Source of the DNA: Rhinopomastus cyanomelas
Taxonomy: Eukaryota; Chordata; Aves; Bucerotiformes; Rhinopomastidae
Assembly (NCBI GenBank): GCA_013400115.1
Contig: VXBP01002354.1
Coordinates: 62,001 to 126,000 of the forward strand
DNA: 64,000 nucleotides
Direction of reading: 5' to 3'
Position numbers and translations under genes: made by a program. This document shows, one piece after another, positions 43,431 to 56,700 of the stretch (the first letter of the stretch is position 1; every line of letters begins with the position of its first letter). The notes below the pieces were generated by a model, which did not search any database, was not told where the DNA came from, and worked only from the letters and a program-made list of their open reading frames with translations.

Positions 43431-43943
43431 AGAGTGGTTTGGATGCTGCTGCAGACGACTGAAGAACAGGTGCAGTCACAACTATAGGAGCTCCTGGAGA
43501 ACTCGGACAGCCTTGGACAGCAGCGTTTCAGTCCCAGCACTCACTGCCAGATGTTAGTCAATGTGAATTGCAGTTGTCATTCGAGAAGGGGTGGGGGTTC
43601 TTTTCCCACGTTGTGGCAGCGCGGCCAACTACGTGCCTGTTGGAGATGTTTATTTTTCCCACCTGGACCAACCTGTAACCCTCCTGGACATTTGGTTTAG
43701 AGAACATTTGAGTTGGCTTTTCATTTCCATCTGTATTTAGAGTTTGCCTTTTGCCACTCGGAAGAAAAGGCTGTTTTGCTAAGATGAGTGTTGTGTTGGA
43801 AACCTGTGTCAGTGGTGGTGCGTCGGTGACAGCTTCGTTATCTTATCAGCGCTCGTTTTCCCCTTCGATGTAGCTCAGGCGCTCAACAGTGAGCGAGCAG
43901 AGCAAAGCTGAAGCACTGGCCGTGACGCTGGCGCCAACGCGAC

Positions 43944-43949
43944 AATAAA
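43944..43949 (+). promoter_or_regulatory. TERB1 poly(A) signal
   Basis: AATAAA 523 bases after the predicted TERB1 stop, before the DYNC1LI2 CpG island. This implies a 3' UTR of ~0.54 kb. Confidence 0.6.
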
Positions 43950-44164
43950 TCGGCCTTCTACCCATTGCAGTCGGGTTTGTGTGTCCTAACAACACCCGAG
44001 CACCTCTCAAAGCCGTCCCCGGCAGCCTCCCGACTCCTGGAAGATGCAGTGCAGCTTCCAGCATGGCTCCGCGCTGGGCTCCGCATGCTGAGCGCTGCCC
44101 GCACCCATGCGGTGCTTCAGCTGTTCGGGTGTAGCCAGGCTGGGGCCGCTCTAGCCCTCTGGCA

Positions 44165-44785
44165 GTGCGGTGGCTGAGCGCAGGGCCTTGAGGTGCCGCT
44201 GGATCGCGAGAGCAGCGGTTACTGGGCGGAGCGGGGTGTCACCGGGGCTCCCCTGGGCGGGGAAACCGGAGCGCGGGGCTGCGGGGGCGCTGCCGGCGGC
44301 TCCACCCGCGGGAGGGGGCGGGAGCGCTGCGGGCTGCCCGGGCGCCGCCTGAGCGCGGAGCGGAGCGGGGCTGGCAGCGCGGGGCGCCCGCAGGGCCGGG
44401 NGGGGCGGGGCCGTTGTGGGGAGCCAGCGCGGGGCTGTGCGGGACGGGCGCGGGGAGGGAGAGCGGCCGCTGCGTCTGCCGGCGCCGAGAAGCGATTTTC
44501 CGAGCGCTCCGGAGACAGAACCCGCGTGTCACGGGGCGGGCTGCGGCAAGCGGAGGGTTGGGTTAGTCATCGGTGGCCGACGCGGCGGTGCCGCCGTGGC
44601 TCCTCTGCAGCGGCGCCGGTGCCGCAGGGGTCCCCGAGGCCTTTCTCGGGGAGGCGGCTGGCAGCTCCGGCCGCAGCATCGCACCCGCTCTGCAGTCGAG
44701 CCGGATGCTCTGGGCCGGGCCCGGCAGGCCCCGGGAGCTCTCTGGGGCCTGTGCCCACCTCACGAGAGCCGTGCTGCCTTCCCAG
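44165..44785 (+). promoter_or_regulatory. DYNC1LI2 CpG island (first coding exon not found)
   Basis: Very GC/CpG-rich block directly upstream of DYNC1LI2 exon 2, with no TATA box, as expected for a housekeeping dynein subunit. The family's N-terminus (start ~36 residues before SSILSEV, acidic and ending in SLW) should be encoded here, but no frame shows it. A single N at 44401 interrupts the block and may replace a missing GC-rich piece. The long open frame that runs through into exon 2 is unlike any dynein light intermediate chain. Confidence 0.65.
44401..44401. other. single ambiguous base N, possible hidden gap
   Basis: One N between GGGCCGGG and GGGGCGGGG in the DYNC1LI2 CpG island, where exon 1 is expected. 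Confidence 0.85.
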
Positions 44786-47700
44786 GTCCTCCATCCTGAG
44801 TGAAGTTTCTACCCGGTCAAGATCTAAGCTGCCCTCGGGCAAGAACATTCTGGTTTTTGGTGAGTAACACCCGAGAGCAATCGGAGTGACCCGCTGGGGT
44901 TTAAGACACGGACGGCCCAGCTGGGTTTGTGAAGATGGGACTTAGGTACAGTCTGTGGTGCGCGGTCTTCAGGCCGGTGGGCTTATCAAGCCCTGGGTCG
45001 TGCTGTTAGATCTGTGACGCGCGTTCGTACAGACGGACCGTAAGAGAATAGTGAGATGCTTGTTCCTTCTCGTCACAGTATGAGCTGTTGGATGTGGCTG
45101 GAATGTTTGAAAGAAAACAAACAGGCGTTGTGCAGCAGCGTACCGGGGAACCTCTGAGCGCTTAGACGGGCTTTAAAACATCTGCGGAGTGAACGTTAGT
45201 TCTGAAAGTGTCTCTTTCCTCCTGTAAAAACTTACCGGCAGGTGACGATGGGTCGGGTAAAACCACCCTCATGGCTAAAATACAGGGAGCAGAGCACGGC
45301 AAGAAGGGAAGAGGGCTGGAATACCTGTATCTGAACATCCACGATGAGGACAGAGACGGTAGGTTCATTTCGCATGCGGTCTTTTCGCTGAGTAGCTGAC
45401 ATGCCTTTTTAATAACTGGTTTCATCAGTGTCTCTCGGGGCTTGGGTTACACCCGAGCGGCTGGTTCCAGCAGCGTTCTGGATGTTTGAGAAGCGATATC
45501 ATTCTCTGAGAGGTGCGTGTGTGTTTCACATGCAGTGTTCGCGCTCCCTCCTGCCCTTCTGGTGGGCTGACTGCGGCAGGAGGAGAAGGCGCGCTTGCGC
45601 AGCGCTCGGGATCTGTTTGCTGATGCTGACTTCCTAGCGGCCGTGTTGTCCTGTGGTGTGAGTGCCTGATAGCCCTAGAAGGTGAGCGGGGCAGCCGTCA
45701 GGGTTTGTTTGTGGATGTCGCTTGCTGAGCCTGAGCTTTTGGGGTCTCTGTGGGGCCTGTGCATGGAAATAGGGTCAACTAGAATGGAGGCGCTTCCTTA
45801 GAGCAGAATGGGTGGCGAGCACAACTCAGAGTCCAAACTTGTTCTTTGCTTTTCTCAGCCTGGAGCCGGTATCTTGGCCCTTTGTATTTATTGGTGGTTG
45901 CTCTTCGCTGCTGTGTGACAAGGGGATGAAGGCGAGAGACTTTGAGAAGCTGGTCTAATGGTGATGGTTAGGGACAGGAAAAGGTTTGGAGTGAACTTTC
46001 AATCCTTCGTGCTGGACCTCTTTGTGTTGGTTACAGCTTCAGCAATGGCAGTGCCAGCCTTTGTATTCCTGACTTCCTCGTGAGCGTTCAGTTCCTAAGA
46101 GAAAAGCGATGATGGTTCATTTGCGTTCCCGAAACAAAGCGAACTGGGAAGATTCCATAGTGGTATTTGGGAAGTAGAAATGTACCGAAGGATCGCGAGC
46201 GATGAAGTGCCATAAGTACTGGCTGTTACAGAGATGGGGGCTGTGCTCATGTGGTAGTGAGGAGTCTTTGGGTGCTGGGTTAGGCACGGGGACAGGCTCA
46301 GCATGTTGCCGGTGTCTTCAGTGGCCACCCAGTCTTGCAGTTCCTAAAAATCTCTGCTGGAATTGTGAGTACTGAGCTATTCTGTGCTTCCTGAGACTCG
46401 TGCTGCAAGTGCTTTCTCACTGTGCATCATTGTCTTTAGTGCTGCAGAGACTCTCGAAGGGGAGGGATCCTACAACTGGGAGTGTTAGGATGGCCTGTGA
46501 CAGCAGGCTTCTTGCAGCATCAAAGGAGATGGAGTTCTAAGCTGTTTTCCCCACTCCCATCTATCGAACCTCTAGTATGTCCCTATGTTGGAAATACTTT
46601 GGGGCTATGCCTGAGTGTCTGGAAGCGATGCTTGCTTGAGGTGATTAGGAGATGCCTGTCCCGAGAGCTCAGGCAGCACTAGCAGCGATAAAAATGGGCC
46701 TTTTTGATTGCCAGCCTCAGCTGGAGAAATTGAGGTCTTGGTGTGTCACTTTAACGGATGTGCTGGGATCTAATAATACAGGCCCACTCCTTTCTGACTC
46801 ATTGGTGTCATCAGCAAGCAAAATAAATAGCAAAGTGGGTCAGGACCTCCCAGCAGGCAGAGATAACGCTTCCTTCTCTGGGCCAGGTTTGGGTTTGTTG
46901 CTTGAGACTGTCTGTGCTTTAGAGATGCAGGTTTGGGAACAGAGCCTTTGTCATTGCCCACAAGTTGTGGAAGCCATAAACAAGCTCAGGAGAAGCACTG
47001 AGGAGCTTTACTCTCAGAGGGATCTCCTTTGTGTGGCACCTCCAGCTCTTCAGGACCAGTAAACCACAAGGATTTCCAGGGGTGCTAAATGAACCTGTAG
47101 TGGAGCGAGAGGGTCTTTTCAACTTCTTTCCCCAGTACTAGAAGATTCGTGTGCTCTTTTTGCCTTTTCCTTCCTCCTTTCAGAAGAGTTTATTCTCGCC
47201 AGGAGAAACGTTTTGGTCATAGTGCTGAGTCATTACCAACCTCCCCGTCCATTTGGGAAGTGTTTTGTGCTCCTTCTTACCCAGCCCTGTGGCTAGTACA
47301 GGTCCCCAGTAACTGCCTGGTTTCCGCTGTCACCTGTGTTTTTCTGGGTAGTGGCTGATACCTACTTTGGATGGGCGGGTACCCATCGGTTCTCTTAGAC
47401 CTTAGCTGTGCGACAGAACATCCAGCTCGGGAATCCCTAGGCTTCAGGAAAGCCCAGAGGAAGCCCAGGCCTGAATCTGCCTGAACAATCTCATTCCCAG
47501 GTCCCACTGAGCTAAGGCATTTGTTCCCGGAGGGGTTTATGGAGACCTGAGAAGCAGTCCCGACAGAGAGAGAGAGTGTGGGGCTTCTCCATCAGTAGCC
47601 CAGGTACAGTACCGATGATGCTGTAGCTGGGCTGGATGGGAGCACTTGGAGCCGCAGCCGAAAGCTGACTGCGACTATTGACCAGCCTCGGCGGTCAGGC

Positions 47701-50700
47701 CCCAGAGCTCTCTGTTAGTGGAATTTCTCAGCGTGGCCGCTGGTGCTTTTGTGCCTCTCGAAGGGGTGAGCGGGCGCTTTGAGCCTGCGCTGGTGCGTCT
47801 GCTCGTGGGAGCCGAGCGTCGCAATCCCCCGGAGGTACGAGTGGGGCTCCGCTGGAGTGGCTGGCAGAGGCTCCGGCAGAGGCGGGTCGGGGTTAAAGCG
47901 GGCATGCACAGGCAGACCCGGCCCGGCTTAGCTGGCAGCTCCACGCTGCCCTGCGAGCTCTCAGCTGAACTGCCTCCCGTGACGGATGCAGTGCCCGGTT
48001 CCAGTTGCCAGTGGAGAAGAGCCGTTCGACGTGGGCTCTCGCTTGTAGCAGCATCGAGTACCCTTGGGTTTTCGCTCAGGTTTGGGCCGGCCTCACTCGT
48101 ATCGTCTGCATATTCCTGCTGAACTGGTTGTTCCAGACAGAGCCAAGTGCTGCTGCAGCACCGGTCTCTGACGGGGAGGCTCTTTAAAGTAGGTCTCTTG
48201 AAAATTGTTGTTCCCCGCTTCGTTTCTCTTTGCGGCTTGGACAGAGGATCTGTCGGGTAACCGCCGACGGCTTCTGGAGCTGCAGTTCACAGGATCGACC
48301 ATCTGCAGGAACGTTCATCAGAGCTGAAAACTCTTCTTGGTGATGAGATAGTGAGAGGATGCAGGCACCTCGTGTTAGCAGCTCTTGGGGCGGTCTCTAA
48401 GCACCTGCTTTTCCAGCAGGATCTGCTCCCTTTTGCTCCGTGTTGGTGTCTCATGTTGTAGCTGCTGCGAAGCGCCCAGTTAATACTCTCATCGGGTGAC
48501 TAACCAGGAACCCAGGGTGGTGCTCATAGAGCTGAATTTGCCACCCACCAGGCCCTTGCCAGATCACGAACAACCTCTCTTTATTTGTAAGTGTGCTTTA
48601 TACTTGCAGCAAATGTAAATTACAGGCCGTTCCCCTAACCCCTTCCTCGCTGATAGAGCCTTATCTCTTGGCTGAGTCTGTTTCAACGCGGGTGCCAGCT
48701 TTGCAGTGGTTTGCAGTCTTCCTGCAGATTGATTTCGTTTGAGTGATGGTTCCAACTGCCTTCGAGTTCCAGCTCTGTTTGAGCTGCGGTGTGTGTTGGA
48801 GGTGTGGAGCAGCTGAGCAGCACAGCGTCCGTGCCCTTTCGGTGTTACCTGCAGAGGAGGAGCTAGGAGCGGTGAACGAGGGTATTTGGTAGCCGCCGTT
48901 CACTTCTGAGCTGTGCAGGGCTTTCTGCAGTCGAGGCACGGCAGGAGGGCCCGCGAGAGTGCTGGTGACAGTTGTGAACTTTGACAGCCCGCAGGTACAC
49001 GGGTGGGGGTGTTCCACTGCAGAGGGACACTTGTGCCTAGGCCAGGCTGCTGTCTGGCCGTGACCTCAAATTCACTGCAGGCTGGCAGGGCCTTTATTCA
49101 GGAGTCTTCTGGAGTGCACAGAGGGTGCTTCTGGAGGGCAGAGGGCGATGAGCCCTGCACCGATGTTTCCTTTGCTGTTGAGCATTGGTAAGTGTGTTGT
49201 GAAGGTTCACACCGTGCCCTTCCCTCCTTTGGTTTCCGTCTTTTACCGGACTGGGTGACGCTCTGTTTTCACCTTCTTCTGCCACAGTTCAGGTTTGGGG
49301 TGGAAGGTCTCACGTCAGCTGTCTGTCCCAGCTTACCCACCTGGCATTTAAATAAAACCAGAACACTGGTGGGGAGGAACACAAGCTGAACCACAAATTG
49401 GTCTGTCCCATCCTCATTCTGTGAGGAGCCTGCGAGTAGGAGCCGGGGTCGGGTCGGTGTGGGCTGAGGGCGGGTGGCACAACTTCAGAGCTAGGGAGGT
49501 TGTAAGTTTATGCCATGTTTGCTCCTCCTGCTCCCCTGCTAGAAGCATAAGCTCCTTACTGCTTGTATCTTGTTTGCAGCTTAGTTCTGCAGCGGGATGT
49601 CCTCAGTGTGTTAAACCACTTATGTGTCTGAGGGACCCCTAATCTCCCTGGCTGGCCTCAGCTCTGAGCACCTTTCCGAGCCCAGCTGCAGAGCCCGGCT
49701 GCGGAGCCCGGCTGCAGAGCCCGGCCGTGGAGCCTGGCCGTGGAGCCCGGCTGCAGAGCCCGCCGCACGCGTTCTGGCTCTCCTGGGAGCCCGCGCCTTG
49801 CGCACAGGGGTGCTGAGCAGTACCTGAGCGCCGTTGCGTCAGCTGTCCTTGGGAGAACCGAAGGAGAGACAGGGCTTGTTTAGACCCAAGGGTCAGAACC
49901 AAGAGAAACGTCCCGTCACGTGGAAGCAACTGCCGAGTGCAGCAGGAGTTTACACGCACACCGGTCTGCTGGTGGCGTTGGCCTTCCATCCGACACGGAG
50001 GTACCCACCTGTACTTGCAGACCAGGAAAGCAGAACGTTGGCACCCGCCGAGTTACGCCTCTGCCCTTCCCTTTCAGATCACACGCGCTGTAACGTGTGG
50101 ATTCTGGATGGAGACCTCTACCACAAAGGGCTGCTGAAGTTTGCAGTTTCTGCAGAGTCCCTGCAGGACACCCTGGTGGTCTTTGTTGCCGACATGTCGA
50201 GACCTTGGACTGTTATGGAGTCTTTACAGAAATGGGCTAGCGTCTTGCAAGAACACATTGACAAGATGAAAATCCCTCCGGAAGAGATGAGAGACATGGA
50301 GCAGAAGTGTGAGTCTTTGCGCATCCTGTCGTGTGTTTGTTCCTGTCCCCTGCAGCTTGCTTTTGTAGTGGCGAACGAGTGCGACCAGTGCCGTCAGAAT
50401 GGGCCGGGTAAAGGTTATTTTCAGGTTGTTCACCAGTCTCAATCAGTCTAGTCATTGATGACTTGGATGAGGGATTAGAGCACGCTGTCAGCAAGTTTGC
50501 TGATGACACGCAGCTGGGAGGAGTGCCCGACACCCCAGCAGGCTGGGCCACCATCCAGTGGGACCTGGATGGGCTGGAGAGCTGGGCAGGGAGACGCTGA
50601 ATGAACTAGAAGAAGGGCAGGGTAGAGACTGGCAGCTGGGCAAGAACAACCCTGGGGACCGACCTGTTGGAGAGCAGCAGAGGAGAAAGGGACCTGGGGG

Positions 50701-53700
50701 TCCTGGTGGCCAGCAGTGGGCCTTGGTGGCCAAGAAGGCATCCTGGGGTGGATCAGAAGGGGGCTGGTTAGCAGATTGAGAGAGGCTGAGGGAGCTGGAT
50801 CTCTTGAGCTGGGAAAAAAGTAGCCTGAGGGGTGACCCCATGAATGTTGATCAATATGTGAAGGATGGGTGTCAGGAGGATGGAGCCAGGCTCTGCTCAG
50901 GGGCACCCAGTGACAGGACAGGGGGCAGTGGGTGTGAGCTGGAGCAGAGGAGGTTCCACATCAGTGTGAGAAGGACCTTGTTCCCAGTGAGGGTGCCAGA
51001 GCCCTGGCAGGGGCTGGAACCTCTGGCAGGGTTGTGGAGTTTTCTTCTCTGGAGATGTTTCCAACTTGCCTGGACTGTTCCTGTGTGACTGGGTCTAGGG
51101 GATCCTGCTGTGGCAGGGGGATGGGACTGGGTGGTCTTTGGAGGTCCCTTCCAATCCCTCATGCTCTGGGGTTCTGTGAGCTGTAATTCAAACTGGCGCG
51201 TTAGGCTTTAGAACAGCCTTCCAGCTCTGCTCTGCTAGCAGAACGTCAGCTCTAAACGGTCTGAATCTCTTGCTGTCATGAGATTTGGATAATTTGGCTT
51301 CTCAAAAGGCCGTTTTGAGAGTGAAGCCTCTCCATGCAGGGGGAGATTTCTTTAAAGAAGTGAACAAATCGAGCAAAAGGCCAGCTGTTGGCTTCCCTGT
51401 GGTGTCCCAGCCTTCCCGTGCTGTGCGTGTTGGCCACCAGTAGGTTTCTGTGCCCTTGTTTCTCATGAGGCTCAGTCTGTCATCACCCTGGTGCATCCGA
51501 TTGTGTCTCGCTGCAGCCGTTCCTGCCCTCTGACTTCAGGACTGTTGTATGAATTCACTTCCTTTCCTGGCCTGTCTGTGGCAGGAAGGAATCTGGCACT
51601 GAATGCAGTCGTTGCTGCAGAATTGTTTCCTGCAGCTTCCTTTCTTTCCTAAAATAGTTTTGAATGTTTCTTGGAGAGTTGTTTCTGGTTTTGTGTCGAG
51701 TTCCTCCAAAGCCTGGTCCTTCAGTGGAAAGACCAGAGCAACGTCCTCTGCCGCTGAAGTGTGCGTTCAGACTGGTCCTTCCCGGTGGGTGCTTTGGGAC
51801 AAGTAGCCACCAGCCCTGAACGAGAGGGTTTAAAGCTTGAGCAGACTGTCAGGCGGCTTTCTGGGACTCGCTGTGGGGAGCAGAGCTTGTCCCGGGCATC
51901 TCTACAGCTGATACCCTTCCAGAAAGTCAAGGAATCCTCTCCCTGACTGCTTATGCCTGCAGCATCTTAGCTGGAGCTTGAACCTGATCCTTGAAACCAC
52001 CTGGGCTTCGTCAGGTAAAGTGACGCCTGGGAACGAAGGGACGGAGCTTTCTTCCGGTGCGTGTGCAAGAGACGTTTGGGAACGGAGCTGGAAAGGCAAT
52101 CCTTGCCCTGAAACAGAGCAGTGAGACACCAGGTGTTGTGGCAGCCCCGGTGAGGGTGGAGTCTGTGCAGGGAGCTTTCGCTCTGGAAGCAGAAGTGTTT
52201 TCAGCGGTTGCTGTGCGTGAGCTTTGTGGGGGAGCCAGGTACCGCTGTGGCGGGGCTTTGACTCCAGTAGCACTGTCCTAGAGATTGCTGACTTCTGCCG
52301 AAGTTTCTCGTGGGCTCCCGAGGGAAGAGGCTGATTGGAGAGCTGCCGGATGGCCAGAGGCGCAGGGCTCTGCTGCCGTCCTAGGGCTGAGCAGTGGGCG
52401 CGGCCGGTACCAGCAGGCAGGTCAGGCGGGCCGCAAGCTCCTCTCCCAAACCTCTCTCTCGGACTGTCCCCAGGGCCACGGCTCTGCTCAGAACTCTGGC
52501 CCCCACAGCCTGGAAGTCTCTTCATCCACCAGCTGTGCTGAAGGCAATTCCTGCCGTGACGGTGGCTGTGCAACGGCTCGGACTGCACAGAGCACAGGGG
52601 CCCGAGGGGGTCTGTGTGCCGCTGAAATCCCACCTAAGAACGCGGGGTTAGGGTTAGGGTTGCCACAGCCCGGGCAGGACAACCCCGGGTGCCAAAGTCT
52701 GTACGCAGAGCAGGCAGGGACAGCAGAGAGGCTGCTGAGTGAGCAGATGCGCAGGCTCGTTTGGGTCCAGTGCCCTGCAGGGTAACCCCTCACAGACTTT
52801 GCTTTCAGGGTTTTGGAGGCCTTCTCCACCCAGCCCTTAGGAGCTGGCAGTGTGAGATGGTGGCTCTTGGCTTTGCTGGCTGGGCCGTGCCAGGCTCCAC
52901 GTGCTGCGTGTGCTCACCTTCCTCCCGCGCGAGGGCTTCCGGAGCAGGAGGCAGTGCTCGCAGGCAGGAGCAACAAGCTGCCCTGACAGCAGCTGCGTTA
53001 CTGTCCGTGCTCCCTCTGTCCCTGACCTGCTTGGAAGCTCCTAGCTGAGGGCCTGGCTAGTACCAGCCTCCAGCAGTGCCTTGTTCGGCGATGCTGAGTG
53101 TCTTCTGTGGCGTCTCGCAGTCTCTGGTCAGGGGTTAATGCCAGACCCTGGTTACTAACAGTCCTCAGCTGCTGTTCGCCTGCACCATGCGGGGCTTTGC
53201 TCCTCCAGCATGGATCACCGGGGGTGATGCAGCCTTTGGTCACTGCTCCCTGGTGCTGGTGTTTGGTGCTGCTGACTCGTGGACAAAGAGCTGGGAATCT
53301 GTAGGGTTATGGTCTTCATTCCCACTCACGTCTGCCGTTTGTCACTGACAGCTGCTGTTACCTTCATCAGTTGAGTTCTTGCGGCATCGTGGGCCGTGGT
53401 GTTGATCTGGGTGCTCTCAGGAGAGAGTTCTGCTTCCCAAGTCTGAGGGGCTTCATACAGACAGACATCTCTGTAAAGGAAATGTTCTTCTTTGGTACGA
53501 ACAGGGCTTGGGAATCCAGTGCTGTCTGGTTGTCATGCTGTAGTGGACTGAGAGCAGCGGTGGCGGGGAGGGTTGTATGGCTGGCGGGGTGTAGCTGCTG
53601 TAAGACTCCTGTCTTCAGCGGCTGCTTCGTTCTCTCCTGCCCTGGGCTGAGCGTTGGCATCGCGTGGGTTTGGCCCTTTCCTTTCCCAGTTAGGAGCCGT

Positions 53701-56700
53701 GGGGTTTGCTGTGGGCGAGGTGGCCGTTCCACGTGTTCAGTGTGTGCGGTGAGGTGTTCACCTCCAGCAGGTCTGAGACCGCTCGAGGGAAACGTCTCAG
53801 AGCTGGGGTTCCCTCTCTGCCAGACGCCGCTGCCTCGCCGACTGTGAAAGCAGCTGCTTTTGCTTCTTTGTTGCCTTGGGCCTTGGGCCGCGTCGCACTG
53901 GTGACTGGAGGTCATGGGGGGCTTGAGCTCTTCCCTGCGCTAAAGCGCTCTCGTTTGCCACGAGAAGCACACCGTTCCGTGTTTCAAGCGAGAGCCGCAG
54001 ACCACGGAGCCTTGGGCAGCGGTGCCTGCCGTGTTCGTCCCTCCCCGTGCCGCAGGACCTGGGTGACAGCCTTCTGGGGGGTTTAGCACATCCCTCGGGA
54101 GGAGCGGGCGGCCTGTCACGAGGAGGAGTGCTCCCAGCAGCCGACTCCTTGTGGCCATCCTGCAGACTTCCCTCTCTGTGCAGTCAGCCTGCTCCTGGGC
54201 TTCTGCGGCAGAGGGTTGTGGAGCTCTGCTGGTCCACCTGCTGCCGGAGCGAGGGCGATTGTCGCGGGAGGGGCGGTGCGGTGTGTGGCCGCAGACACGG
54301 GCGGCAGGCGCGCTTGTCTGGCCGGTGGCTTTCGTCGGGAAGGAGGCACCAGAGCTGCAGCCCCGTGCTTCGCGGGCGAGGGAAGCACTGAACGCGCACC
54401 CAGTTTCCTCTGGGCTCCGCTGCTGTTTTCCAGCCTCTAGCCGAGTCTCCCCAGGCAGCACAGCAGCGCTTGGTCTTGTTTCTAGCGCTGGACTCCGCAG
54501 CAGAAGCGTCGAGTGAGGTAAACCGAGCGGTTAGTGGCCACTGACATTTTCCCTGTGGCTTCTCCCCAAGCTGAGTAGACGTTGCACAGAGCCTGGGCCA
54601 CGCTGCTAAACTGCTCCTCTCTCGTCCGTAACGGAACGCGCCGAGCTGAGGAATGGGGGGGGGTGCGCAGTGGCTCTTGCGGGTGTCGGTGTGGGCGGAG
54701 GAGAGCGCCGTGTGTGAGGGGCCGCGAGGCTTCTGCCCGCGCTGCGTTCTCCAGGGAAGCCTTGGCTCAGGTTTCAGTGAGGAACCAGTTGCTTGCTGGG
54801 CCTTACGGACATCTCTCTGGTCACGCAGTTATAAAGGAGTTTCAAGAGTACGTGGAACCTGAAGAAGGCTACCAAGGGTCGCCGCAGAGAAGAGGCCCTT
54901 CCTCCGGCCAGGACGACGAGCACGTTTCCTTGCCGCTCGGAGACAACGTGCTGACTCACAACCTGGGCATTCCAGTGCTAGTGGTTTGCACGAAGGTGAG
55001 TCGGGGTTGCGGTTGTTCCTGTGAGGAGCGGCGTTTCGTGCAGACACGCGGTGGGGGCTCCGGGTTAGTGGTGAAGGGATTCCCGGTCCAAGCGACCTGG
55101 TGCCGTGAGGTCAGTCTTCAGTTTGGCAGGAGGGCAGTAACCTCATCGCTGTGCGCGTTGCCCTGTGCGCTGGTGTGCTGGTGGCGTTTCGAGCCCAGCG
55201 GCTCAGAGGGTCCCGGTGCGTGTAGGGTTGGGGAAGGCATTTAGCGAGTGCTGCGACCGAGTGACCAGGACGTTCTGCTTTCGCCCCTGTCTCCAGTGTG
55301 ACGCCGTGAGTGTGCTCGAGAAGGAGCACGACTACAGGGAGGAGCACTTCGACTTCATCCAGTCACACGTCCGGCGGTTCTGCTTGCAGTGTATCCTTTG
55401 CTGCGCCGGGGACGCCGGCTCTGGCTGGAGGCGGGAAACGCCTGTCGGCCCCGAACTGCACGTGAAGTGCACCTGAGGAACCGAGCCTCAGGGTTGCTTG
55501 GTGTTCAGCTGTTCGCTGTGGAGCGCTCGGTGTCTTGAGCGCACCGAGAGACACACAGCTGGGTAGAGTCTCCGGGTGTACTCGCTGGGGTCTGTAAGCT
55601 GTGCTCAGAGTTGGAGCGGTTGTTCCTCGCGAAGGATTTGTGTGCTGTTGGTGAGGCGGTTTGCCTTGGGTTGCCCCTCCACAGGTGTGGTTTCCATGCA
55701 GACCTCACAGCTCAGCTGTCTCTTAGCTTGCGTGCCTGGGGCACAGGGAACCTTCCTGTCCTTCCTGTCACATAAAAGCATCACCAGTCTTCTCCTGCGA
55801 TCCCCTTTTCTCTCCCAGAGCACCGCAGCGCTGTAGGTTCTTGCCTGGAAAGCTTCTCCCCAGCAGGTCTGGTAGGTGCCTGTTGCTGTAGTTGAGAAAC
55901 GGTGTCTTACCCACTTTTCCTTAAGTCAATAAGCAGATGGGGCTGCCTTGATTTACACGTCGGTTAAGGAGGAGAAGAACCTTGACCTGTTGTATAAGTA
56001 CATTGTACATAAAACATACGGCTTCCAGTTTACCACTCCTGCCTTAGTGGTGGAGAAGGATGCGGTTTTCATGTAAGTCCATGGTGCCAGCAGCGTGGTT
56101 TCAGCACAAGAAGTAACCTGAGTGGCTTCTGGCCTTAGAACAGGAGTCCTCTGAAGCGCTGGGCTACAGGAAGTAGCGGGGTGCGCGTGTTACTTGGGCT
56201 ACTGGGCTCAGAGTTGCATCCCAGCTGTTTGTCTCTCTGGAACTTGGCTGAGCGCTAGGGCTGGCTGGTAGTCGAGAGCCCTGCTCAGGCCGAGGGCAGC
56301 AGAAAGATTGTCTCTGCTGTAGAGGTGCTCGTTGTGACCGAGCAGGCAAAGCTCCCCTTCTTGTTCTAGACCTGCTGGTTGGGACAACGAGAAGAAGATT
56401 GCCATCTTGCACGAGAACTTCACCACGGTGAAGCCAGAAGATCCGTACGAAGACTTCATTGTCCGACCTCCTGTACGAAAGGTAAAGTGGGACGAGCCCT
56501 GCCCTGCGGACACAAACGGAGCGGAGCTCTGCATCCACGTGTGCAGAACTGCTCCTCCACCGCAGCACGTGTGGAGGGAGTTGGGGTGGGGGGTTGAAGA
56601 GCAGACACAGGGGTAAAGATCGTGTCTTTGTCCTCCCTCTGGCTCACTGGCCCCTGGGGCGGCTGCGCTAGTCACTAGTCGCAGTGCTCCCTTCTGACAA

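Noticed and set aside
44193..44867. Long open frame through the CpG island into DYNC1LI2 exon 2 as a possible N-terminus
   Set aside because: The upstream part is Arg/Gly/Pro-rich CpG-island translation containing the N, unlike any light intermediate chain. A strong acceptor (CTTCCCAG) sits exactly at the conserved exon 2 start.
51902..52633. 243-codon minus-strand open frame in DYNC1LI2 intron 4
   Set aside because: No homology I recognise and no splice or promoter context. Long frames are expected by chance in GC-rich sequence with few stop codons.
52645..52661. Telomere-like GGGTTAGGGTTAGGGTT run
   Set aside because: Only about two and a half units in an intron; too short to call an interstitial telomere or to link with TERB1 function.
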